From Bacteroidetes bacterium 2013_40CM_41_45 (GTDB lineage: Bacteria > Bacteroidota > Bacteroidia > AKYH767-A > 2013-40CM-41-45): DNA of 64,000 nucleotides. The position numbers and the translations under genes are program-made. Shown in pieces: positions 1-8,412 of the stretch (position 1 is its first letter; every line of letters begins with the position of its first letter). Where the stretch lies: contig NGFH01000002.1 in the NCBI GenBank assembly GCA_002215675.1, positions 657,887 to 721,886 on the forward strand, written 5' to 3'. The notes beneath the pieces were generated by a model that saw nothing but the letters and a program-made list of their open reading frames with translations, had not been told where the DNA came from and searched no databases.

Positions 1-474
1 TTTGCAGCGCTGCAGGTTATAGTGTTCAATAATTTGCAGTTGAATACATACATAAATATTTTCATCTATACAGGATTTATTTTATTGCTGCCTTTCGAGA
101 TCCAGGGCGGGTTGCTGCTGGTAGTGAGTTTTTTAATGGGCTTGCTTATGGATGTATTTGCGAATACGGGTGGGCTTCATGCAGCAGCATGCACGTTCAT
201 GGCTTTCTGCAGGCCCGGTGTGCTTAGGTTTATCTCTCCACGCGACGGATATGATTCTGCCGGTTCACCAACCATTTCCTCCATGGGAATAGGCTGGTTT
301 GTGACCTATGCGTTTCTGCTTGTTTTTCTTCACAATTTAGTTTGTTTCTTTCTTGAAGCGTTTCGCCTGAGCGAGTTTTTCTTCACGATGGCAAAAATTA
401 TTCTTACCACCTTTGTTACAGTGCTGCTGCTCATTGCTGCGCAGCTCTTGACAGGAAAGCCGATGAAGTCATGA
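1..474 (+). CDS. mreD: Rod shape-determining protein MreD, 5' end cut by window edge
   Basis: Integral membrane component of the rod-shape (elongasome) complex that works with MreB, MreC, PBP2 and RodA. The reading frame is open to base 1: codons before the GTG at 22 read FAALQVIVFNNLQL, the usual first membrane segment of Bacteroidota MreD, so the true start lies upstream of the window and the GTG is internal. The following FIYTGFILLLPFEIQ and a GLLMDVFANTGGLHAAA stretch match the family, and about four further hydrophobic segments follow. The stop overlaps the start of mrdA by four bases (ATGA), indicating translational coupling. mreB and mreC are expected just upstream, outside the window. 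Confidence 0.9.
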   Translation, partial: FAALQVIVFNNLQLNTYINIFIYTGFILLLPFEIQGGLLLVVSFLMGLLMDVFANTGGLHAAACTFMAFCRPGVLRFISPRDGYDSAGSPTISSMGIGWFVTYAFLLVFLHNLVCFFLEAFRLSEFFFTMAKIILTTFVTVLLLIAAQLLTGKPMKS

Positions 475-2363
475 ACCTGATTACCGAAAGGCGTTTTGTT
501 GTCTCAGTTATTTTTCTTGCGGTGGGAGTTATCTTTCTCCTCCGGCTTTTTTATATCCAGGTAATCGACAGGAGCTACAAGCTCTCGGCAAATAATAATG
601 TGTTGCGTTCTATCACCGAGTATCCCGCGCGCGGTGTGCTATACGACCGCAACGGAAAATTATTGGTGTACAACCAGCCTGTGTATGACCTGATGATTAT
701 TCCCAAACAAGTCCACATGCAAGACACTGCTGAATTCTGCGCCCTGCTTGGAATTACTTCATACGACTACATCAATAAATTTATCAAGGCAAAAAATTAT
801 TCGCGTGTAAAGCCTTCCATTTTCGAAAAGCAATTGTCTCCTGAAACATATGCAACGCTGCAGGAAAAATTATATAAGTATCCCGGTTTTTATGTTGAGT
901 CGCGCACGCTGCGGAAATATCTTTCGCCGGTATCAGCCCAGCTTTTTGGGTATGTGGGCGAAGTGGACAGCTCGGTGATTGCTAAGAATTCGTACTACCG
1001 TGAGGGCGATTACATTGGCAAAAGCGGAATAGAGCAATCGTATGAAAATGTTTTGCGTGGAAAGCGCGGAGTACGGATTGTGATGATGGACGCTTTAAAC
1101 AGGGAGAAAGGAAGTTTCGAGAATGGCAGGTATGATTCTGCTGCCGTATCCGGCGACAACCTTACGCTTACTCTTGATGCTGAACTCCAGGAATACGGAG
1201 AACTCCTGATGCAAAACAAAACAGGTGGTATTGTAGCCATCGACCCGCAGTCAGGAGAAATTCTTGCATGCATAAGCACGCCAACGTATGACCCGAACCT
1301 GCTTGTAGGAAGAGAGCGCACAAAAAATTATGCGAAGCTGTTGGTAGACAGAAGCAAGCCCCTCTTTAACCGGGCGCTCATGGCATACTACCCGCCGGGT
1401 TCAACTTTTAAACTGATTAATGATTTAATCGGTTTGCAGGAAGGAGTGCTTCATCCTTCCACTACGTATTATTGCGATGGAGGTTATCACATGGGCAACC
1501 ACACCGTAAAATGCGATGAGCGTCATAATTGGTTATCCCTGAGTGATGCTATTATGCACTCGTGCAATACCTATCACTGTTATGTTTTCCGTTCCATTAT
1601 TGACCAGAACAAATTTGCTACGACCGAAGAAGGATTCACCGACTGGCGGAATCATGTGCTCACATTCGGCATCGGCAAGCGTTTGTTCAGCGATTTGCCG
1701 CAAGAGCTGAAAGGCAATGTTCCCTCCGTAGAATATTATGATAAATATTTCGGGAAGGGGAAATGGAAATCCTCCACGGTAGTTTCGCTTTCCATTGGCC
1801 AGGGTGAACTTGGAATAACACCACTGCAAATGGCAAACACTATGTGCATTATTTCTAACAAAGGATTCTTTTATGTGCCGCACATTGTGAAAAAAATCAG
1901 CGACAAGCAAAACCCCGACACTAATTTCTACGGAAAAAATTTTACGGATATCAATACTGCGTATTACGATATGATTATTGAAGGAATGGAACGAGTTGTG
2001 GAATCGGGAACGGCTGCAGCTTCCAAGATAGAAGGGATAACCGTTTGCGGGAAAACAGGAACGGCACAAAACCCGCATGGTAAAGATCACTCCCTGTTTG
2101 TTGGTTTTGCCCCGAAAGAAAATCCAAAAATTGCAATAGGTATTATGGTAGAAAACGGGGGATGGGGAGCAAGCTGGGCGGCTCCTATAGCATCGCTGAT
2201 GATTGAAAAATACCTGAACCGGATTGTTCTCCGCACCGAGCTTGAGAAGCGGATGAAAGAAGGAGTCATCATTATGCCTTTCAAACCTGAAAAAGAAAAA
2301 CCCGCAGAGAAAAAAGATACGGTGAAAGTTGTCGCTTCAACAACGCTGGACACTAACCCCTAA
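471..2363 (+). CDS. mrdA: Penicillin-binding protein 2 (elongasome transpeptidase)
   Basis: Class B PBP that cross-links peptidoglycan during cell elongation, paired with the glycosyltransferase RodA. One N-terminal membrane anchor (about residues 8-28) is followed by the PBP dimerisation domain beginning near RSITEYPARGVLYDRNG and a C-terminal transpeptidase domain. The three active-site motifs are visible: STFK with the nucleophile Ser311, SCN at 364-366, and KTGT at 528-531. At 630 residues the length is normal. A Lys/Glu-rich tail (about 595-620) is probably disordered. The start overlaps mreD (ATGA) and rodA begins 15 bases downstream, so this is one operon. Confidence 0.97.
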   Translation: MNLITERRFVVSVIFLAVGVIFLLRLFYIQVIDRSYKLSANNNVLRSITEYPARGVLYDRNGKLLVYNQPVYDLMIIPKQVHMQDTAEFCALLGITSYDYINKFIKAKNYSRVKPSIFEKQLSPETYATLQEKLYKYPGFYVESRTLRKYLSPVSAQLFGYVGEVDSSVIAKNSYYREGDYIGKSGIEQSYENVLRGKRGVRIVMMDALNREKGSFENGRYDSAAVSGDNLTLTLDAELQEYGELLMQNKTGGIVAIDPQSGEILACISTPTYDPNLLVGRERTKNYAKLLVDRSKPLFNRALMAYYPPGSTFKLINDLIGLQEGVLHPSTTYYCDGGYHMGNHTVKCDERHNWLSLSDAIMHSCNTYHCYVFRSIIDQNKFATTEEGFTDWRNHVLTFGIGKRLFSDLPQELKGNVPSVEYYDKYFGKGKWKSSTVVSLSIGQGELGITPLQMANTMCIISNKGFFYVPHIVKKISDKQNPDTNFYGKNFTDINTAYYDMIIEGMERVVESGTAAASKIEGITVCGKTGTAQNPHGKDHSLFVGFAPKENPKIAIGIMVENGGWGASWAAPIASLMIEKYLNRIVLRTELEKRMKEGVIIMPFKPEKEKPAEKKDTVKVVASTTLDTNP

Positions 2364-2378
2364 ACCGCTACCCGCCAG

Positions 2379-3641
2379 ATGCGCGAACAAAAATCAGCTC
2401 TTCAAAACACAGACAAGGTGATGATTAGTCTTTACCTTGTCCTGGTTTTTATCGGGTGGATTAGTATTTATGCTGCGGTTTACAACGAGGACCACGCCAG
2501 CATTTTCGACCTTAGCCAAAGCTATGGCAGGCAATTGTTATGGATAGGCGCTTCATTTTTTGTGGCATATATGGTTCTTATTATAGATGGAAAGTTTTAT
2601 GCGCAGTTTTCGTATGTCATTTATACTGCGGTAATTCTTTTACTTATTTTTTCCCTGCTGTTTGCGCGTAAAGTAAAAGGCGCCGAGGCTTGGATTGATA
2701 TCGGTTTCTTTAAGCTGCAGCCATCGGAGTTCGCCAAGTTTGCCACGTGCATGGCGCTTGCAAAATATCTTAGCTCCATCAACATCCGCATTCAGGATTT
2801 TAAGACAAAAATTATTTCGACCATTATTATAGCCATTCCTCTTGGGCTGATACTGCTGCAAAATGATACCGGTTCGGCACTGGTGTTTATCTCATTCGTA
2901 TTTCTTCTTTACAGAGAAGGGCTCTCCGGCAATTTTCTGCTCTTCGGTTTTTTTACTACTGTTCTGTTTGTTCTTGCATTGCTTGTTCCCAAGTTTGAAC
3001 TGGTAGGAATCCTGGGTGGAATTACTTTTTTGTTTTTTCTTTTTTCACGAAAATCAAAAAAGAATATTGCAGTTGCCGCAGGAGTATTTATTGTTACAGC
3101 AGGCATTGTTATGAGCGTGGATTATGTGTACAACAAAGTTTTGCAGGAACACCAGCGCACCCGCATTAATGTATTGCTGGGAAAAGATACCGACCTGAAA
3201 GGAGCCGGTTACAATGTAAATCAAAGCATGATTGCCATTGGCTCCGGTGGATTTTTGGGCAAAGGATTCCTTCAGGGAACGCAAACCAAATTTGATTTTG
3301 TTCCCGAGCAAAGCACCGATTTTATTTTCTGCACGGTAGGGGAGGACTGGGGCTTCATAGGTACATTTACCGTAATAGCCCTGTATATGGCGTTGCTTAT
3401 CCGCATCCTTTTTGCTGCCGAACGGCAGCGTTCAGTATACACGCGTATTTACGGGTATGGAATAGCTTCCATCATTTTCTTTCATGTCATGATTAACATC
3501 GGTATGACCATTGGACTTGCGCCTGTTATCGGTATCCCTTTGCCTTTTCTAAGCTATGGCGGCTCTTCCATGCTTTCGTTCACTATCCTGCTTTTCGTGT
3601 TTATCAGGCTGGATGCATACCGCATGATGGTACTCAGATAA
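2379..3641 (+). CDS. rodA: Peptidoglycan glycosyltransferase RodA
   Basis: SEDS-family polytopic membrane enzyme that polymerises lipid II into glycan strands for elongation, with PBP2 as partner. The 420-residue product has around ten hydrophobic segments and the family signatures LQPSEFAK, NDTGSALVF and LPFLSYGGSSML. Asp314 in STDFIF corresponds to the catalytic Asp known in this family. There is a long extracellular loop containing GSGGFLGKGFLQGTQTKFDFVPE, as expected. It follows mrdA by 15 bases, in the usual mreD-mrdA-rodA order. Confidence 0.97.
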   Translation: MREQKSALQNTDKVMISLYLVLVFIGWISIYAAVYNEDHASIFDLSQSYGRQLLWIGASFFVAYMVLIIDGKFYAQFSYVIYTAVILLLIFSLLFARKVKGAEAWIDIGFFKLQPSEFAKFATCMALAKYLSSINIRIQDFKTKIISTIIIAIPLGLILLQNDTGSALVFISFVFLLYREGLSGNFLLFGFFTTVLFVLALLVPKFELVGILGGITFLFFLFSRKSKKNIAVAAGVFIVTAGIVMSVDYVYNKVLQEHQRTRINVLLGKDTDLKGAGYNVNQSMIAIGSGGFLGKGFLQGTQTKFDFVPEQSTDFIFCTVGEDWGFIGTFTVIALYMALLIRILFAAERQRSVYTRIYGYGIASIIFFHVMINIGMTIGLAPVIGIPLPFLSYGGSSMLSFTILLFVFIRLDAYRMMVLR

Positions 3642-3698
3642 CGTTAACGGACAATTTTATTTTACTGTTTTATCTTCGTGCCTTTCAGCGACCAAAAA

Positions 3699-4904
3699 AT
3701 GAAAACACTTGCCTTTCTCTCCTCTCTTGCAATTGCAGCCACGACTCATGCGCAAGTGCTTTCTCATTCAGTCACGCAGGGCTCAGATTCAAAAAAAATA
3801 ATCACAGGAGCAGAGCAGACCAAAGAATATCTCCCTCTGCTTGAAGGGAAAAATATTGCTCTCGTTGCCAACCAGACATCACTCATTGGCAACACCCATC
3901 TTGTAGACAGCTTGCTTTCTCTGAAAGTGAAAGTTAAAGTGGTGTTTGCTCCCGAGCATGGCTTTCGCGGTGAAGCCGAAGCAGGAGAAACAATTTCAGG
4001 AAACACCGACCGGAAAACAGGAATAAAAATCATTTCTCTCTATGGTGAAAAGAAAAAGCCGCCACCCAATGACCTCGAAGGAATTGATGCAGTGGTTTTT
4101 GATATACAGGACGTAGGCGTACGCTTTTACACCTATATCAGCACCATGCAATACGTGATGGAAGCATGCGCTGAACAAAACAAAATTTTTATTGTGCTGG
4201 ACCGCCCCAATCCTAACGGATATTATATTGACGGCCCGGTTATGGAAGATAAATACAAATCTTTTGTCGGCAGAACTCCTATTCCTCTTGTGCATGGCTT
4301 AACGGTTGGAGAGTATGCGGGCATGCTTAACGGAGAGCAATGGCTCGATGGAAAAGTGAAATGCAACCTGGTTGTGGTGCGCCTCAAAAATTATACGCAC
4401 TCCGTTTTTTATACGCTTCCCGTTCCGCCTTCACCCAACCTGCCCGATATGCCGGCGGTATATCTGTATCCTTCTCTCGGCTTATTCGAAGGTACAGCAG
4501 TTAGCATCGGGCGTGGTACTGATTTGCCTTTCCAGGTTATTGGTTTCCCCGGCTTTGATAGCGGCTCGTATTCATTCACTCCCAAAAGTATTCCCGGTAA
4601 AGCTGCACATCCCATGTACGAAGGCATGGAATGTAAAGGTTATATGCTGAAGGATTTTGGTGAAATGTTTATCCGCAATTCAAAAAGTATTTATCTCTTC
4701 TGGCTCATGGCCATGTATGATAAATATCCTGACCACACAAAATTCTTCACTTCGTATTTCGACAAGCTTGCCGGAACCGCCCGGTTGCGCGAGCAAATTA
4801 CAAACAGAGTTAGCGAAGAAGAAATCCGCAAATCATGGAAGCCCGCGTTAGATGCTTACAAACTTATCAGGCAGAAATATTTGCTCTACCCTGACTTCGA
4901 ATAA
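3699..4904 (+). CDS. DUF1343 protein, NamZ-like exo-beta-N-acetylmuramidase
   Basis: Secreted protein of the DUF1343 family, whose characterised members (NamZ, GH171) release MurNAc from the ends of peptidoglycan fragments. The start at 3699 is preferred over an upstream in-frame codon because it gives a clean signal peptide (MKTLAFLSSLAIAATTHAQ). Family signatures include LVANQTSLIG, FAPEHGFRGEAEAGE and DAVVFDIQDVGVRFYTYIS, then DRPNPNG and SIGRGTDLPFQ. Near-complete length of about 400 residues. It follows rodA by 57 bases, so a role in wall turnover or MurNAc salvage fits. The function is family knowledge; only the fold assignment is seen here. Confidence 0.88.
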   Translation: MKTLAFLSSLAIAATTHAQVLSHSVTQGSDSKKIITGAEQTKEYLPLLEGKNIALVANQTSLIGNTHLVDSLLSLKVKVKVVFAPEHGFRGEAEAGETISGNTDRKTGIKIISLYGEKKKPPPNDLEGIDAVVFDIQDVGVRFYTYISTMQYVMEACAEQNKIFIVLDRPNPNGYYIDGPVMEDKYKSFVGRTPIPLVHGLTVGEYAGMLNGEQWLDGKVKCNLVVVRLKNYTHSVFYTLPVPPSPNLPDMPAVYLYPSLGLFEGTAVSIGRGTDLPFQVIGFPGFDSGSYSFTPKSIPGKAAHPMYEGMECKGYMLKDFGEMFIRNSKSIYLFWLMAMYDKYPDHTKFFTSYFDKLAGTARLREQITNRVSEEEIRKSWKPALDAYKLIRQKYLLYPDFE

Positions 4905-4952
4905 AAATTTTAGGATTTGTGGCTTAGCTGTCAGCCGCTGAAATTCTCCCTT

Positions 4953-5378
4953 CTAATAATTATAAACATGCACTGCGTTGGTGCCGTCATAGGTTGCATT
5001 GTAGCGTTTCAGCGGGCGCGTAGCGGGGCCGTTCTCAACAGAACCCCCATTAACCATATTAAATTTTGAGCCGCACACGGCATCCCGGAGGAACGTAGTA
5101 TTAGTGGTATCAACAGACACACGGTCTCCATGGGATGGTTGATATGAACAATTGCGCTCTATGGCAAAAAATTCATCAAGCGTGTGCCTGTAAATAATAA
5201 TGCCTTGCACTCCACCGCTCACATATACCCAGCGGTTTACAGAATTAAGAGCCGAAAACTGTGGATCGGTAATGTAAATAGTAAAGTCAACCATAACATT
5301 GGGAATATCACTCGAGTCTTCCTTCTTGCAGGAAAAAGAAAAGATGGTCAACAGTATAACACAAAAAAAATTCTTCAT
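4953..5378 (-). CDS. Small lipoprotein with a Rieske-like fold that lacks most cluster ligands
   Basis: The start at 5378 gives a lipoprotein signal (MKNFFCVILLTIFSFSC, lipobox FSFSC). The upstream in-frame extension is encoded by an intergenic TACGAAT repeat and is rejected. The C-terminal half reads CGSKFNMVNGGSVENGPA, then TRPLKRY, which is the Rieske pattern CPCHGSxFd..GxvxxGPAtrPLxxY. Where Rieske proteins have CxH and CxxH, this protein has CSY and DAVC, so only two of four ligand positions hold Cys and no ligand His remains. It probably binds no 2Fe-2S cluster, or binds something else. Outer-membrane or periplasmic location is inferred from the lipobox. Function unknown. Confidence 0.75.
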   Translation of the reverse strand: MKNFFCVILLTIFSFSCKKEDSSDIPNVMVDFTIYITDPQFSALNSVNRWVYVSGGVQGIIIYRHTLDEFFAIERNCSYQPSHGDRVSVDTTNTTFLRDAVCGSKFNMVNGGSVENGPATRPLKRYNATYDGTNAVHVYNY

Positions 5379-5397
5379 GGTACTACGAATTGCGATA

Positions 5398-5418
5398 AGT
5401 ACGAATATACGAATCGCG
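5398..5418. repeat. TACGAAT tandem repeat, 8-base period
   Basis: Two copies of TACGAAT eight bases apart, with a third copy at about 5384. The whole 21-base stretch recurs exactly at 48411-48431. It lies between the divergent lipoprotein and lolD genes. Confidence 0.8.
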
Positions 5419-5494
5419 GGTTTCATAGGATGAGTTTTCTATGACAATCGTATTATCCGAACAAGATTTTACTTTTACAACCTTTATTTTCAAA

Positions 5495-6148
5495 ATGGTA
5501 AAGGCAGTCAACATAGAAAAATCATACGGTGCCTTGCGCGTGCTGCGCGGAATCAACCTGCAGGTGCAGCAAGGTGAAATTGTCTCTATCGTTGGCGCAT
5601 CGGGAGCGGGCAAGAGCACGCTGCTTCATATTCTGGGCACGCTTGATGTTCCTGATGCGGGCGAGGTTATCATTAATGAAACGTCAGCTTCTGCGATTCG
5701 CGGAAAAAAGCTTAGCGCTTTCCGCAATGCCCATATCGGTTTTATCTTCCAGTTCCATCACTTACTTCCGGAGTTCACCGCAACAGAAAATGTATGCCTG
5801 CAGGCATACATAGGAGGAAAGAAAAAAACAGAAGCCGAGGCAAAAGCAAAAGAACTTTTCGAAGTTCTGAACCTTTCAGAACGCGCGCAACACCTGCCAT
5901 CGGAGCTTTCAGGAGGAGAGCAGCAGCGCGTTGCCGTTGCGCGTGCGCTGATAAATAACCCAACGGTTGTCCTTGCCGATGAACCTTCAGGCAATCTTGA
6001 TTCACAAAATGCTGAGACACTCCATGAATTATTTTTCACATTGCGCAAGCGATACAATCAAACCTTTGTAATTGCGACACACAATGAGAAATTAGCCGCC
6101 ATGGCAGATCGCAAGCTGGTTATGCAGGACGGTGTCTTTTTGAAATAA
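5495..6148 (+). CDS. lolD: ABC transporter ATP-binding protein, LolD family
   Basis: ATPase of the LolCDE-type transporter that releases lipoproteins from the inner membrane for transfer to the outer membrane. Walker [11 protein letters not shown]-loop [11 protein letters not shown], signature LSGGEQQR, Walker [13 protein letters not shown] and the switch His in IATHNE are all present. The [15 protein letters not shown] string is typical of LolD rather than MacB or FtsE. The start at 5495 ([12 protein letters not shown]) is preferred because the upstream in-frame extension is AT-rich and non-homologous. No membrane permease gene is adjacent. The stop codon abuts a heptanucleotide repeat array. 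Confidence 0.9.
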   Translation: MVKAVNIEKSYGALRVLRGINLQVQQGEIVSIVGASGAGKSTLLHILGTLDVPDAGEVIINETSASAIRGKKLSAFRNAHIGFIFQFHHLLPEFTATENVCLQAYIGGKKKTEAEAKAKELFEVLNLSERAQHLPSELSGGEQQRVAVARALINNPTVVLADEPSGNLDSQNAETLHELFFTLRKRYNQTFVIATHNEKLAAMADRKLVMQDGVFLK

Positions 6149-6182
6149 TTGCGGGTTGCGGATTGGAAATTTCGAATTGGTT
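6148..6182. repeat. Heptanucleotide array, word ATTGCGG
   Basis: Five consecutive seven-base units: ATTGCGG, GTTGCGG, ATTGGAA, ATTTCGA, ATTGGTT. They start on the last base of the lolD stop codon. An inverted array of the same words lies at 6245-6279, so the two could pair across the 125-base convergent gap. Confidence 0.8.
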
Positions 6183-6244
6183 CAGCGAATGTACCTGATA
6201 AAAGAATTTCGGGTTACAGAATTGACTAGCTCTCTTTTAATAAT

Positions 6245-6279
6245 CCGCAATTTAAAATTCGCAATTCGCAATTAGAATT
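6245..6279. repeat. Heptanucleotide array, inverted partner of 6148-6182
   Basis: Seven-base units CCGCAAT, TTAAAAT, TCGCAAT, TCGCAAT, TAGAATT, the reverse complement of the ATTGCGA-type words at 6148. The array contains the stop codon of the LRR gene on the minus strand. Between the two convergent genes it could act as a bidirectional transcription barrier. Confidence 0.8.
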
Positions 6280-6853
6280 CGCACTGGCAGGAAGGCGAGA
6301 GATTTACTTTTGCGTGAGGTAAAAGTTTTTTAAGCCGCTCATGCTCTGCCTCGCTGAACAATATGCCGCGCAGCTCCAGTTCCTTAAGATTGGTAAGGTT
6401 CCCCAGTTCGTCAGGCAGCGATTGTAAATCGCAATCCCATAAGTTAAGGAACTCAAGGTTTTGCAGGTCGCCTATCTCTGGCGGCAGCGTTTGAATATTA
6501 TTTCGCGCTGCGTACAATGTCTTTAGGTTTTTAAGCTTTCCTATGGAAGACGGAAGAGCCGTAAGCTTATTATTGGAAAGATTCAGAAAAACAAGATTCT
6601 CAAGCATACCGATGCTATCGGTAATTTCTTCAATCTTATTCCGGCTAAGGTCAAGTTCTTTCAGGTTAGGGAAAAGAAAAACCTCTTTTGGCACTGCCTT
6701 CAATTTTTCTCTCGAAAGTCTAAGGCGGGTAACATTTTCCGGCTGGGCCAGCGCTGTCTTCAGGTTGGTGTAAAGTGTTTCCTGTTCAAGCTGCGCGGCG
6801 CATAACAGCGGTAATAAATTCAGAAGAAAAAAAATATTTTTCATTTTATTCAT
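6272..6853 (-). CDS. Secreted leucine-rich repeat protein
   Basis: A signal peptide (MKNIFFLLNLLPLLCAAQ after the first residues) precedes about six leucine-rich repeats of the bacterial 23-residue type, with units such as NLKELDLSRNKIEEITDSIG, NLVFLNLSNNKLTALPSSIG and NLEFLNLWDCDLQSLPDELG. These form a curved protein-binding scaffold; the ligand cannot be told. The last residues (SPSCQCEF) contain a CxC pair. The start overlaps the ribF stop (ATGA), so the gene is probably translated with ribF although no functional link is obvious. A short C-terminal T9SS domain is not present, so it is probably periplasmic. Confidence 0.85.
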   Translation of the reverse strand: MNKMKNIFFLLNLLPLLCAAQLEQETLYTNLKTALAQPENVTRLRLSREKLKAVPKEVFLFPNLKELDLSRNKIEEITDSIGMLENLVFLNLSNNKLTALPSSIGKLKNLKTLYAARNNIQTLPPEIGDLQNLEFLNLWDCDLQSLPDELGNLTNLKELELRGILFSEAEHERLKKLLPHAKVNLSPSCQCEF

Positions 6854-7776
6854 CCCAGAATTTTCAATGCTTCAACTTTATCATTCCCCAGTTGCCGGCT
6901 CAGTTCTTCCGTTGATGAAAATCTTATGTCATCTCTTATACGTTTACGGAAGGTAACCGTTATATTTTTGTCGTAAATATCTTTATCGAAATTAAAAATG
7001 TTTACCTCTATATTCCTCTCCGACTTATTAAGGGTAGGCCGGTTTCCTATATACAACATGCCGCTGTAAATTTCATTTTCAACTTTCACACGCACGGCAT
7101 AAATCCCGTCTGCAGGAACCAGTTTGTAATCTGCCGTAGGACGGATGTTAGCCGTAGGATAGCCAAGCGCCTTACCGATCCCGTCTCCTTTCACCACTAT
7201 GCCAGACAACATAAATTCGTAGCCAAGCAATTCATTGGCAAGCTCAACATCTCCTTTGTCAATCGCCACCCGTATTTTGGTAGAGCTGACTGTGATTTCA
7301 TGAATAATTTCTTCATCAATTTTTTCAAGCTTAAAATCATAGACTGGAGCAAGCTCACTTAGTTCTTTGTACGTTCCTTCCCTGTTTCTTCCGAAGTGAT
7401 GGTCATAACCGATAACCAGGGTTTTGGTTCCAATAATATTAACGAGAATATTCCTGACAAATTGTAAAAAAGTTGTCCTCGAGAATTCTTTAGTAAAGGT
7501 ATGAACAATCAGGTGGTCTAAATTCAGCTGCATAAGAAGTTCAATTCTTTCATCAAGCGTATTCAGCAGTTTGAGCCCATGGTCATCAGGATGTAAAACC
7601 ATGCGGGGATGAGGAAAAAAAGTAAGCACTACCGTTTCGCCCTTTTGCTTTTCGGCAAGCTCAGTGAGGCGCGAAATAATTTTCCGGTGCCCGGTATGAA
7701 CTCCGTCAAACGTGCCGATAGTTACAACTGCGTTTTCTTTTTTCTGAAAATCGTTTATGGAATGATAAATTTTCAC
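6850..7776 (-). CDS. ribF: Bifunctional riboflavin kinase / FAD synthetase
   Basis: Makes FMN from riboflavin and FAD from FMN. The N-terminal nucleotidyltransferase domain has GTFDGVHTGHR and a conserved GYDHHFGRNREG; the C-terminal flavokinase domain has GKALGYPTANI and a DKNITVTFRKRIRDD segment. The start is taken at GTG 7776 (MKIYHSINDFQ), which matches the family start better than an in-frame TTG six codons upstream. Normal length of about 308 residues. I see no FMN riboswitch upstream. Confidence 0.95.
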   Translation of the reverse strand: MKIYHSINDFQKKENAVVTIGTFDGVHTGHRKIISRLTELAEKQKGETVVLTFFPHPRMVLHPDDHGLKLLNTLDERIELLMQLNLDHLIVHTFTKEFSRTTFLQFVRNILVNIIGTKTLVIGYDHHFGRNREGTYKELSELAPVYDFKLEKIDEEIIHEITVSSTKIRVAIDKGDVELANELLGYEFMLSGIVVKGDGIGKALGYPTANIRPTADYKLVPADGIYAVRVKVENEIYSGMLYIGNRPTLNKSERNIEVNIFNFDKDIYDKNITVTFRKRIRDDIRFSSTEELSRQLGNDKVEALKILG

Positions 7777-7916
7777 GCGCAAATATTTCTGCAAAGAAAC
7801 GGAAATTAATCCGCTGTTCTTTTACGATGGAGCAGTTGAAGCCGGTAAATAATCCTGATAAATTCATATTTATTGAATTTTTTGCACTCATAGCGCAATT
7901 CAATTCACATTAAAAT

Positions 7917-7924
7917 TATCTTTG
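7917..7924 (+). promoter_or_regulatory. Promoter -7 box TATCTTTG
   Basis: An exact match to the Bacteroidota -7 consensus TAnnTTTG, 20 bases before the ATG of the small secreted protein at 7945. A convincing -33 TTTG is not placed at ideal spacing. Confidence 0.5.
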
Positions 7925-7944
7925 TAAAACATAAAACACGTAAA

Positions 7945-8388
7945 ATGAAGATACAGACTCTGAAAGTATTTATTGCAATTCTTTTCATGGCAGGATTAGC
8001 TGCAACCGCTAATGCCCAGTTATCTATGGAGAACTGGACCGAATTAAAGAACTTCCACAAAGTAATGGCGCAAACTTTTCATCCTACTGAAGAAGGCAAC
8101 TTTAAGCCAATCCGGGAACGCTCGGGAGAATTGGCTGAGAACGCACGCCTGCTTGCCGACTCAAAAGTTCCGGCAGAGTTTAACAAACCCGAAATGGTTA
8201 AGGCAATTCAGGAGCTTAATGCCGGCAGCCGCAACCTTGATGTTATGATTAAAAACAAAGCAACGGATGAAGAGGTTGGTAAATCACTCAGCACATTGCA
8301 CGATACGTTTCACAAAATTGTAGGGCTCTGCCAAGCGGGTGACAGCCATGAAAAGCACGACCACAACGACCCGAATCACAAACACTAA
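7945..8388 (+). CDS. Small secreted helical protein with His-rich tail
   Basis: A signal peptide (MKIQTLKVFIAILFMAGLAA, cleavage near ANAQ) precedes about 100 residues predicted to be helical, then the His/Asp-rich tail SHEKHDHNDPNHKH. The mature size, helix pattern and a late LHDTFHKIVG segment recall the four-helix cytochrome b562/c' fold, but there is no CxxCH haem motif. The tail suggests divalent metal binding in the periplasm. It lies in the same direction as the DUF5606 gene 24 bases downstream. No family is recognised with confidence, so the function is unknown. Confidence 0.75.
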   Translation: MKIQTLKVFIAILFMAGLAATANAQLSMENWTELKNFHKVMAQTFHPTEEGNFKPIRERSGELAENARLLADSKVPAEFNKPEMVKAIQELNAGSRNLDVMIKNKATDEEVGKSLSTLHDTFHKIVGLCQAGDSHEKHDHNDPNHKH

Positions 8389-8412
8389 ATTAATTTCAGA
8401 TTAAAAATATTT

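Noticed and set aside
7777-7944. FMN riboswitch before ribF
   Set aside because: No conserved RFN element core seen upstream of ribF on the minus strand.
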